Of a stretch of 11,344 nt of DNA, positions 5,530 to 11,344 are shown piece after piece. Numbering within the stretch: the stretch's first letter is position 1; each line of letters opens with the position of its first letter. Below the pieces are notes generated by a model. It was not told the origin of the DNA, searched no databases, and was given only the letters and a program-made list of their open reading frames with translations. The translations under genes were made by a program, and so were the position numbers. Location: assembly GCA_902781245.1 (NCBI GenBank), contig CACZIP010000036.1, forward strand, positions 1-11,344, written 5' to 3'. This DNA is from an uncultured Coriobacteriaceae bacterium. GTDB lineage: Bacteria > Actinomycetota > Coriobacteriia > Coriobacteriales > Eggerthellaceae.

Positions 5530-5748
5530 TCAGCCCGCCATCTGTTCAACCGAACAGCTCCACGCTGTCTGGCCGTCTTCGACCACCGGTGTGAACGACA
5601 CCACGAACCGCGTTAGGTTTCCACCTGCGCGGTTCTTGTTTTCTTGCTCAACCTCGGCAGCGTCATCGTCCCCGAACGGATGCAAGCACCCAAAACAAGT
5701 CTTCGCGTCGTCGAACGCAAGGCTATTGCACACCGGACATGCTTTCAT
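5530..5748 (-). CDS. Small zinc-ribbon protein at the end of the Tad operon
   Basis: A 72-residue protein with two Cys pairs, CPVC (Cys4, Cys7) and CFGC (Cys18, Cys21), forming a zinc ribbon in the first 25 residues. An acidic linker follows (DDDAAEVEQENK), then a short strand-rich tail (TRFVVSFTPVVEDGQTAWSCSVEQM). No function is recognised. Zinc ribbons of this kind often mediate protein or nucleic-acid contacts. The ATG at 5748 was chosen because GGAGG stands 8 nt upstream. The ATG two codons earlier is too close to it. The gene overlaps the end of the DUF192 gene by 26 nt in another frame, implying translational coupling. Confidence 0.75.
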   Translation of the reverse strand: MKACPVCNSLAFDDAKTCFGCLHPFGDDDAAEVEQENKNRAGGNLTRFVVSFTPVVEDGQTAWSCSVEQMAG

Positions 5749-6076
5749 GGCCATCTCCTCCCCACACGAACTGCCGTCCGTCACGCGAATGCGAAAGCTC
5801 GAGAACGTCGCCCGTAGTCGGCCACCATTCACGCGACGAATATCTCTCGATCACTGCAACCGCCTTCCGATTCCTCATGCGACGCCTCGGCGGCACGTCT
5901 CGGAGCGACTCGAGCACTGTGCCATCAGCTGCGACGAACGCAACGTCGATTTGGCGGTGCATCGTGAACGTATGCACATCGTTGCAAGGCACGAGCAGCA
6001 ACACGCAATCGAAAGAATCTCTCCCAGCAAGACCACGAAGCCTTGCAGCTAGCGAACAGGCAATCTCGACTTTCAT
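5723..6076 (-). CDS. DUF192-family protein in the Tad operon
   Basis: A 117-residue protein matching the DUF192 pattern: LAARLRGLAGRD near the N-terminus, then VLLLVPCNDVHTFTMHRQIDVAFVAADGTVLES (the family core, usually HTF-x-M-x-x-x-IDVVFLD-x-DG-x-V), and AVAVIERYSSREW in the C-terminal part. The biochemical role of DUF192 is not established. The fold is a small beta barrel. Here no signal peptide or membrane helix is visible, so it is probably cytoplasmic. It overlaps the upstream gene by 4 nt (ATGA) and the downstream zinc-ribbon gene by 26 nt. This ties it to pilus expression, which suggests but does not prove a role in Tad assembly or regulation. Confidence 0.8.
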   Translation of the reverse strand: MKVEIACSLAARLRGLAGRDSFDCVLLLVPCNDVHTFTMHRQIDVAFVAADGTVLESLRDVPPRRRMRNRKAVAVIERYSSREWWPTTGDVLELSHSRDGRQFVWGGDGHESMSGVQ

Positions 6077-6585
6077 CGGCTCACGCACCTCATCACGACA
6101 CTCGTCGAACCGCCGACTTGCGTCGCCGTCATGACAACCTGGGCGTAAAGCCCCTCGTTCTTGACATACGTCTTCCCGTCGATCCCGCCAAGGTTTACTG
6201 CTGTCCAACCTTTCACTTCCATGATCTCGTCGATCGAGGTAATGGTCTCGTCGGGTTCGCCATCGATGGAGAACCCGACCACCATCCCATCATCTGAGAC
6301 GCGCACATCTCGGGCACCGGACGGCAAACCCGCTTCCTTTGCAAACTGCACCGGCGCTGTCGACGCAACCCCACCGAGACGAGCCTCGATTTCATCGAGA
6401 GCCGCATCAGGCGTGCTGGCGTCTTGCGCGAAGGGAAACGAGGAGTGTACCCGCGCGCTTTCCCCCGTTGTCCGCTCTGGTAAATCAGACCCGATTACCA
6501 CAGGGCAGAAAACGATCGCCGCGACGATTGCAATCGCCAGAACGAGCCGCCTGCTTTGGATTGCCGAAGAACCGGCCTGCGTCAT
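6073..6585 (-). CDS. Membrane-anchored protein of unknown function in the Tad operon
   Basis: A 170-residue protein that I do not recognise. A short N-terminus with Arg12-Arg13 precedes one hydrophobic segment (about 14-32, LVLAIAIVAAIVFCPVVIG), serving as signal anchor or signal peptide. A low-complexity linker follows (33-60), then an outer domain with VRVSDDGMVVGFSIDGEPDETI and TAVNLGGIDGKTYVKNEGLYAQVVMTATQVGGSTSVVMRCVS. This part looks strand-rich. Only two cysteines occur. It lacks the class III cleavage signature of its TadE neighbours. The start ATG overlaps the TadE-like stop by 4 nt (ATGA), and the stop overlaps the DUF192 start in the same way. Coupling suggests a stoichiometric partner of the minor pilins. 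Confidence 0.75.
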   Translation of the reverse strand: MTQAGSSAIQSRRLVLAIAIVAAIVFCPVVIGSDLPERTTGESARVHSSFPFAQDASTPDAALDEIEARLGGVASTAPVQFAKEAGLPSGARDVRVSDDGMVVGFSIDGEPDETITSIDEIMEVKGWTAVNLGGIDGKTYVKNEGLYAQVVMTATQVGGSTSVVMRCVSR

Positions 6586-7049
6586 ACGATCACCCCCGGC
6601 TTGTACGAATCGACGACATAAGAGGTCGTGTGCTCGAGCTGTGGCATCGAGACGCCGAACACCTCCGAGCGCAAGCCCATCCCGAACAACGTCGGTTGGA
6701 AGCCGAGTGTCACGCGGTATTCGTCGAAATCCGCACCGACTTTCGCATAGGCCACGCTCACGTCGAGGTTTTGGTCGTCGAGTTGCGAACGCACTGCCTG
6801 CTCGACTGAAGCGCACGCCTGCCCGGAACCCTCCCCGTATGCCGGCGATGCCGCATACACGCGGACCGCTTCATGAGCCACGCGATCGAACACGGCGCAT
6901 TGGTAGAAGAAGGTGCAAGCATTAACCGCTATGACTGCAACCACGATGAGCGCCGGCATGGCCACCGCCATCTCGACGGTCATCTGCCCGCCTTCGTCCA
7001 CGGCCGTCCTTTTTGCGAAACCACGTGCTACACGCTTCATCACTCCCAT
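6582..7049 (-). CDS. TadE-like minor pilin (pseudopilin), second copy
   Basis: A 155-residue protein with a basic leader (MKRVARGFAKR), a class III prepilin-type junction G-QMTVE with Glu at +5 (residues 21-26) and a following hydrophobic helix (27-46). The extracellular part carries Cys45, Cys51 and Cys79. TadE proteins are processed by the dedicated TadV/CpaA peptidase and act as minor pilins needed for Flp filament assembly. The ATG at 7049 was chosen for AGGAG 7 nt upstream. The ATG at 7040, overlapping the preceding stop, lacks proper spacing. Either way the gene overlaps the end of the large TadG-like gene. The domain after the helix (60-155) has no recognised motif. Confidence 0.85.
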   Translation of the reverse strand: MGVMKRVARGFAKRTAVDEGGQMTVEMAVAMPALIVVAVIAVNACTFFYQCAVFDRVAHEAVRVYAASPAYGEGSGQACASVEQAVRSQLDDQNLDVSVAYAKVGADFDEYRVTLGFQPTLFGMGLRSEVFGVSMPQLEHTTSYVVDSYKPGVIV

Positions 7050-9202
7050 ACGCGCACTCCTGTCGTGTCGACGTAGTACGACCTGATCCGACCGAACAGC
7101 TCGACGATCGACCCCGATGCCCATTCGCGCACTTCCTTCGGTATCGGCACCGTCACGGGTATGGACGGACCTCCGTCTCCGAAAAGCTCTATGGAGGCGA
7201 TTTCGACCGAATCGCCAAGCTCGTCAACCTGGGCGAGCGCTGTGCGCTCCGCATCGGTCAACACTGACGAAAACAGATCGGTCGACATCATCGGATGGGC
7301 AACGACATGCTGCTTCACCGACAGATACCCGCTTCCAAACGAACCCTCGTCCTTCGCGGCAACGTGCGCGGAATTCACGAGCAGCGGCTTGAGGGCTCCA
7401 ATCTCCGCCGGCTGCAAACCCACTTGCTCGATAGCATCCGACAGCTTCCCTGACGCCCATGTGCCCAAACCACTCGCGCTCGCAAGCGGAAGGACATCAA
7501 GCCCCCGCTCGACTCCATCGAGCAAAGAAGCCTGACCATCGGAGTACGCCTTGAGCATCCACGACCAAGCGTCGAGCACCATGCCTGCAGCTCCAATTGC
7601 CGCTCCCCCGTCTTCGCGAAGCCCGTCGAGAAGCGAGTTCACAACGGTTCGGCCCTCGTCGCTCCCTTCGTCCACAAGCGTTGATGCAGCAACGGCCGCA
7701 CGTGGCCCCAGAGAACCTCCGCTCCTGACGAACGAACTGGAGAAACCGCCAGCCGCAGATGTCGAACCCGCGTTCACGACGAGTGCAATCGCCCCGTAGC
7801 GTCCAGGAGGCTTCGGTTCTATGCGCTTGCCTACCGTCTCGCGCGCGGCTTCCGCGAGCTTGCCGAACAACCCGCTTACCTGCTCCTCCACTTGCGATTT
7901 CGGGAGGTCAGCATCATGGCGGGCACGTTGATAGACCGCCGCCTCGTCGGCAACGGCTTCGTAGTGGTATTCGAACCCGTTCTCGATCGAGGTCGACGCT
8001 GCGGCGACCTTGCCCATACTCGCTGCCGTGAACCCGCAGACGGGACATGTCTCGAAATCCCCAGCCTCCATTTGCGCAATCGAGCCACGCTCCAAACTCG
8101 CCGCAGCTTCGGGGCATCCCGGCCAGGCGTGCATCACCAATGCGCCGGACTCCGCCTCCGTTATCGGGTAGACCGGATCGGTGTACAGGGATGTGAAACG
8201 CATTTCAGCAGTGTTCGACGGGAGATGGGGGAAGTTGGCCTCGAACGATTCCTCACTCTCATGAACGTATGCGCCTTTAAGCTCCTCGACCACGAAGCGG
8301 TAGAAATGCGTGCGCAGCGCGGAGCGGGCTTGCTCGTCGAGCGAGTAGTCGGCAGGAGCCTCTGTCTCGAGACGCACCCTGTAATATGCCTTCGCGCGCG
8401 ACAGGGCAACCGAGAACGACCACGCATCGACGCTCGTGTAAAGCGGGTTGCTCCCACCCGAAAGCCCTGCGAGATGCCCAGCCCTCTCGTACATGCAATA
8501 CGACGGATTGTCGCCGCAGTCGCGCCTGAACGCACGCTCTTTCGAACGGTTCGCCTCCTGAGCCGCCTCTTCGGCCCGCTTCGCCTTCTCCCGGATTTCG
8601 TCAGCTTGCTCATCGATGTCCTCGAGCAACTCGGATGCCTTCGCATCGGCGCTGACGCTGATTGACTCGCCTTTCGTATCCACCAGTATGCCGATGCCGA
8701 TGCAATCGGCGCCGTCGGAATCGCCGTCGTTGGCCACGCAAACGCCAGCCGCAGCAGCAGCCGCAAGGAACGGGAGCGCTTCCTGGTACTTGTTGAGCAC
8801 GCGCGCCGACCGCTCCGCGAACGCATCGCGCTGACGGATGAGGTTCTTGCCTGCCTCTATCAGCGCTTCCGAAACTGTGGCCGTCGCAGGTGTGCACATC
8901 GCCGCCAAACCCAAGCCTGTAACCACAAGTCCCGTCAGGGAAAGCGAGAGCACGACTGCGTCGCAGAATCGTGCCACGATCATGTACTCGGCAACCTGGT
9001 TCTCAGCGGCAAGCGCAGCCGCATCGGCGACATCCTGCACTTCGGCGGATGCGGAGTTTATGCGATAGACCTGGGCAGCTGTGAAAACGAGCGCGAGCGT
9101 GATGAGCAGCGAGAGCACCATGCCCGTTGTCGTGAAACCGCTCTCATCCTTGAACAGGTCCCGCCCTGCGCTGCATGTTTGGCGGTGCAGTCTCACAACC
9201 AT
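7040..9202 (-). CDS. Very large TadG-like membrane protein, no von Willebrand domain
   Basis: A 720-residue protein. Residues 18-75 resemble TadG/TadE N-termini (DESGFTTTGMVL, a membrane helix at 27-47, then EVQDVADAAALAAENQ, close to the TadG LQ-x-AADAAALAAA motif). The Glu+5 of the pilin signature is replaced by Gly. Further hydrophobic stretches lie at 81-102 and 143-158, a charged coiled coil at 187-225 (ELLEDIDEQADEIREKAKRAEE), and a CPVCG pair at 386-390. The rest (240-720) is unrecognised, and no DxSxS MIDAS site of canonical TadG is visible. Typical TadG proteins are 300-600 residues. It probably anchors the pilus in the membrane or cell wall. The ATG overlaps the TadE stop by 10 nt without a clear Shine-Dalgarno, so coupling is likely. 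Confidence 0.8.
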   Translation of the reverse strand: MVVRLHRQTCSAGRDLFKDESGFTTTGMVLSLLITLALVFTAAQVYRINSASAEVQDVADAAALAAENQVAEYMIVARFCDAVVLSLSLTGLVVTGLGLAAMCTPATATVSEALIEAGKNLIRQRDAFAERSARVLNKYQEALPFLAAAAAAGVCVANDGDSDGADCIGIGILVDTKGESISVSADAKASELLEDIDEQADEIREKAKRAEEAAQEANRSKERAFRRDCGDNPSYCMYERAGHLAGLSGGSNPLYTSVDAWSFSVALSRAKAYYRVRLETEAPADYSLDEQARSALRTHFYRFVVEELKGAYVHESEESFEANFPHLPSNTAEMRFTSLYTDPVYPITEAESGALVMHAWPGCPEAAASLERGSIAQMEAGDFETCPVCGFTAASMGKVAAASTSIENGFEYHYEAVADEAAVYQRARHDADLPKSQVEEQVSGLFGKLAEAARETVGKRIEPKPPGRYGAIALVVNAGSTSAAGGFSSSFVRSGGSLGPRAAVAASTLVDEGSDEGRTVVNSLLDGLREDGGAAIGAAGMVLDAWSWMLKAYSDGQASLLDGVERGLDVLPLASASGLGTWASGKLSDAIEQVGLQPAEIGALKPLLVNSAHVAAKDEGSFGSGYLSVKQHVVAHPMMSTDLFSSVLTDAERTALAQVDELGDSVEIASIELFGDGGPSIPVTVPIPKEVREWASGSIVELFGRIRSYYVDTTGVRVWE

Positions 9203-9708
9203 GATCCAATCCAATCTTTCGGGGAGAGACCCTGTTCGGTCGATGCCGCCCATGCCGGCTGCGTCGGCATGGTGACGACTTCCTCGATTTCGAGATAGCC
9301 CGAAGCGTTCGTCAAGCCGAGAAGTTTGGAAGCCGCGTCGAAGAGGGGAAGCGGCCGCAGCTGATTGCCGATTCGGACGCTCACCACACCCGACGCTTCG
9401 TTTCCGTTCAGCTCGATCTCCCAACTGCAGTTACCGTGATGCACGTGGAAACAATCGTGAGGGGGCACGGCTGCAAGCCTGTGGCGTACGAACGCCTCGC
9501 AGCTTGCAGCCGCTGACCCGTATGAATCGGTGCTCGTCGCGAGAAGCCGGCAGGCCTCTGCTGCAGCATTGCCCATGACCAGACGGTCGTACAGCACGAT
9601 GCCAGGCTGAAGCAGCAACAGCATCAAGATGAACAATACCGGTATGACGAACGCAGCCTCGACTGTCGCCTGGCCCGAATCGTCCTGCAAACGCCTTGAT
9701 CTCGTCAT
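9193..9708 (-). CDS. TadE-like minor pilin (pseudopilin), first copy
   Basis: A 171-residue protein with a short basic leader (MTRSRRLQDDSG), the class III junction SG-QATVEAAF (Glu at +5) and a membrane helix (residues 18-37) containing the conserved Pro23. The outer part has Cys52, Cys69, Cys85 and Cys93, which could form disulfides, and several His residues (PPHDCFHVHHGNC). This is the canonical TadE architecture, a minor pilin matured by prepilin peptidase and needed to start Flp polymerisation. The ATG follows the upstream gene by 12 nt, with GAGG about 10 nt upstream. The last 10 nt are shared with the TadG-like gene, indicating coupled translation. Confidence 0.88.
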   Translation of the reverse strand: MTRSRRLQDDSGQATVEAAFVIPVLFILMLLLLQPGIVLYDRLVMGNAAAEACRLLATSTDSYGSAAASCEAFVRHRLAAVPPHDCFHVHHGNCSWEIELNGNEASGVVSVRIGNQLRPLPLFDAASKLLGLTNASGYLEIEEVVTMPTQPAWAASTEQGLSPKDWIGSWL

Positions 9709-9720
9709 GTCCCTACCACC

Positions 9721-9957
9721 TCAGTACAAGAAGATGTCGACGATGGTCACGGGAGCCACCGCCTGGATGTGATGGGAAGCAACGGCAAGCGCATGCTCCA
9801 CGAGCAGTCCATCGGACAAAGCGCGCCAAAGCGCACCGAGGGCAACTGTGACCGCAAGGAACCCCGCCATCACCACTGCGAACTCGACAGTCGACTGTCC
9901 CGAATCTCCGACAATCGTCTCTACAAGCTGTTGATCCCGTCCGAGATGGCGTTCCAC
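9721..9957 (-). CDS. Small TadE-like pseudopilin with unusual start
   Basis: The frame encodes VGDSGQSTVEFAVVMAGFLA, a class III prepilin junction G-QSTVEF followed by one membrane helix. A short tail then ends in VTIVDIFLY. There is no nearby in-frame ATG. The given start is a GTG at 9955-9957, yielding 78 residues, inside the end of the Flp pilin gene (37-nt overlap). AGGAG lies only 2 nt before it, which is poor spacing. An ATT at 9913-9915 would give 64 residues. A much longer reading back to 10482 would lie across the flp and tadC genes and is not credible. The small size resembles TadE/Flp-type minor pilins, and translational coupling to flp is likely. Confidence 0.7.
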   Translation of the reverse strand: MERHLGRDQQLVETIVGDSGQSTVEFAVVMAGFLAVTVALGALWRALSDGLLVEHALAVASHHIQAVAPVTIVDIFLY

Positions 9958-10154
9958 AGCTCCTGCAACCGGGGTCTGAACACCGTTATCGCGAGTATGG
10001 CTATCACGACCAGCACTCCGACGAGGATCGCGTATTCCGTAGTCCCCTGCCCCGACTGCGATCTCGCCAAGGAGACCACACGCGACTGCAAGCCCGACCA
10101 CATGCGCACCGACCCGAGACGCACCGATTCCAACGTTTTCGACAACGCACCCAT
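9921..10154 (-). CDS. Flp-type type IVb major pilin
   Basis: A 77-residue pre-pilin. The leader of about 38 residues is long and basic (TLESVRLGSVRMWSGLQSRVV). The junction SG-QGTTEYAILVG shows the Flp signature with Glu+5 and Tyr+6, followed by one hydrophobic helix (VGVLVVIAILAITVF) and a short amphipathic tail (RPRLQELWNAISDGINSL). After cleavage by a TadV/CpaA-type peptidase the mature pilin would be about 38 residues and form the adhesive Flp filament. The ATG at 10154 is preceded by AAGGA at about 8 nt. A TTG eight codons earlier is an alternative. It lies between tadC and the TadE-like genes, which supports the assignment. Confidence 0.9.
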   Translation of the reverse strand: MGALSKTLESVRLGSVRMWSGLQSRVVSLARSQSGQGTTEYAILVGVLVVIAILAITVFRPRLQELWNAISDGINSL

Positions 10155-10181
10155 TGCATCTTTCCTTTCCCTTGCCAACCA

Positions 10182-11138
10182 TCAGAAACCCCCTGCCAAT
10201 TCGAGGAGAACAGGGCCCATGACCATGAGCAGCATCGCAGGCAGAATCAGCGTGCCCGTCGGCAGCATCATCTTCACCGGAGCTTTCGCCACCCGCTCTT
10301 CGAGTGCGGCGCGATACGTCGCACGTGATTGCGACGCAGCATCTTCGAGCACGCCTGTGAGCGAGGTGCCCAGGCGCAGCGATCGCAGAATGCTGTCGAC
10401 CACGCGCCTGAGCTGTTCGCATTCGTAAGATTGGGCAAGTTGGTGCAGCGACTCTTCCCGCGTCATGAGACCGAGCGCCCACCTCCTATATGCGCGCCCG
10501 CACGCCTGCGCGAACTCTCCCTCGAAATGGGAGGCGTAAAGCGCGAAGCTCAAATCGAACGACAAACCACTCCTAAGGCCAAGCGCAACCACTTCGAGCA
10601 TTTCAGAAAGATGTTGCTCGGCATCGACCGCACGCCTTTTACGCGCCGTTTTTAGAGATTGACCGGGAAGCGAATAGCCCAACGACAACCCCGCCACGCA
10701 GAGAACCACTGCCAACTCGAAGCTGAACACCGCACCGAGCAAACCCCCAACAGCTGCACCTACAAGCCCGAACCTGAGCTCTGCCTCGCAGAACGCGGAA
10801 ACGCTCACGTCCTTCTCGCAACCAGCAGGTCTCGCCTGTTCGAGGAAGCGTTTCCCCGACCGGGTCTTGTCGGCTTGTTTCGCGCGAACGAGCGGCGATA
10901 GCGGCTCGGCTGCTCCCGTGTAAAGCCTGCGCGTGAGCGATTCGGCATAACGTAGGCCGAGGCCTTTCAAATCGCGGGGCGTCCGCGACCCGTCCGCCTC
11001 GCCCGACACAGCCCCGAGCGCCTTGCGCCTCCGGCGGATGCGGATGCGGCGCTGCACAACCAGAGAGAACACCCCATATCCGCAAACGGCGGACAGTGCG
11101 CATGACGACGCAGCGAAGACAGCAGACAACGCGCTCAT
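10182..11138 (-). CDS. tadC: TadC, inner-membrane platform protein (type II secretion F family)
   Basis: A 318-residue protein. Its C-terminal half is a T2SF domain (about residues 175-310) with HLSEMLEVVALGLRSGLSFDLSFALYA, the RRVVDSILRSLRLGTSLTGVLEDAA helix and a final membrane pair around LPTGTLILPAMLLMVMGPVLL. Membrane segments lie at about 5-29, 123-158 and 291-314. A long basic linker (30-110) separates the first two. TadC works with TadB and the TadA ATPase to extrude Flp pilin. The ATG overlaps the tadB stop by 4 nt (ATGA), with a strong GGAGGGAG ribosome site. Flp follows after 27 nt. TadC rather than TadB is chosen because it is the second of two consecutive T2SF genes. Confidence 0.9.
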   Translation of the reverse strand: MSALSAVFAASSCALSAVCGYGVFSLVVQRRIRIRRRRKALGAVSGEADGSRTPRDLKGLGLRYAESLTRRLYTGAAEPLSPLVRAKQADKTRSGKRFLEQARPAGCEKDVSVSAFCEAELRFGLVGAAVGGLLGAVFSFELAVVLCVAGLSLGYSLPGQSLKTARKRRAVDAEQHLSEMLEVVALGLRSGLSFDLSFALYASHFEGEFAQACGRAYRRWALGLMTREESLHQLAQSYECEQLRRVVDSILRSLRLGTSLTGVLEDAASQSRATYRAALEERVAKAPVKMMLPTGTLILPAMLLMVMGPVLLELAGGF

Positions 11139-11344
11139 GACACTCCCTCCACCGACAACGCCCTCCTGACGAGCACGATTCCCGCAACCTGCATGAGGAT
11201 GGCAAGCGCAAGCAGCGCATAGCCCTGCACGCTCTGGAAGAAAGGCATGAGGAAATCGGGGCTTGCCAGCGAGAACGCGCTCACGAGGATGAACGGCATC
11301 ACGGCGACCACGCGCGCCGAAAGCTTCGCCTGCGCCGTCTGCAC
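11135..11344 (-). CDS. tadB: Partial TadB, C-terminal part of T2SF-family platform protein
   Basis: The window holds the last 70 codons. They include AKLSARVVAVMPFILVSAFSL, a short loop with SPDFLMPFF, and the membrane segment YALLALAILMQVAGIVLVRRAL near the end. This two-helix ending is typical of TadB, the partner of TadC in the Tad inner-membrane platform. The rest of the gene lies beyond the right edge, so neither the start nor the T2SF core can be seen. The stop overlaps the tadC start by 4 nt. Confidence 0.82.
   Translation of the reverse strand: MQTAQAKLSARVVAVMPFILVSAFSLASPDFLMPFFQSVQGYALLALAILMQVAGIVLVRRALSVEGVS

Noticed and set aside
7040..9202. von Willebrand A domain in the TadG-like protein
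   Set aside because: No DxSxS MIDAS motif is present. The closest text, DAWSFS, has the wrong spacing and lies in an unrelated context.
9958..10482. Upstream extension of the small TadE-like protein to 253 residues
   Set aside because: It would overlap all of flp and much of tadC in another frame. The extra sequence is Arg/Gly/His-rich shadow text.
1..11344. CRISPR array, insertion sequence or prophage genes
   Set aside because: No regularly spaced repeats, transposase motifs or terminal inverted repeats were seen. The only tandem repeats are the coding units in the FtsB-like gene.

Overview
The window looks like chromosomal DNA from a GC-rich bacterium, most likely an actinobacterium of the Coriobacteriia/Eggerthellaceae type. 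This assignment is inferred from GC-rich codon use, a short Ppx/GppA phosphatase, an FtsB/DivIC protein with a long basic N-terminal tail, a single-domain ModE-type regulator, a long (yeast-type) threonine synthase and an actinobacterial-style Tad pilus cluster. It was not tested by any search.

Left edge (1-988): the first bases appear to hold the N-terminus of a shikimate dehydrogenase-like gene running off the left edge on the minus strand. A Phd/YefM antitoxin and a RelE/ParE toxin follow, overlapping by 8 nt, with their own promoter. This stretch is visibly AT-richer than the rest. A tRNA-Leu(UAA) gene with encoded CCA and a 16-bp perfect terminator hairpin comes next, so the toxin-antitoxin pair sits directly downstream of a tRNA gene, a common cargo position.

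Housekeeping block (1054-3398, minus strand): a DtxR/MntR-type metal-responsive repressor, an FtsB/DivIC-like divisome protein and a Ppx/GppA phosphatase form a probable operon. Divergent from it is threonine synthase (thrC), followed by a small ModE-like winged-helix regulator on the plus strand. The thrC/dtxR divergent region carries two inverted repeats built from CAATG/CCATT half-sites next to the -10 boxes.

Tad pilus block (5530-11344, minus strand, reading right to left): the end of tadB, tadC, an Flp-type major pilin, three TadE-like pseudopilins, one very large (720 aa) TadG-like membrane protein, a membrane-anchored protein of unknown function, a DUF192 protein and a small zinc-ribbon protein. 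Neighbouring genes overlap or nearly touch, so this is one long translationally coupled operon. TadB/TadC form the inner-membrane assembly platform. Flp is the filament subunit. The TadE/TadG-like proteins carry the class III (prepilin peptidase) signature and would be minor pilins or anchoring components. The last three genes are the least understood part of the window. The operon promoter, the ATPase (tadA) and the prepilin peptidase are not in the window. The operon converges on the ModE-like gene with only 8 bp between stop codons.
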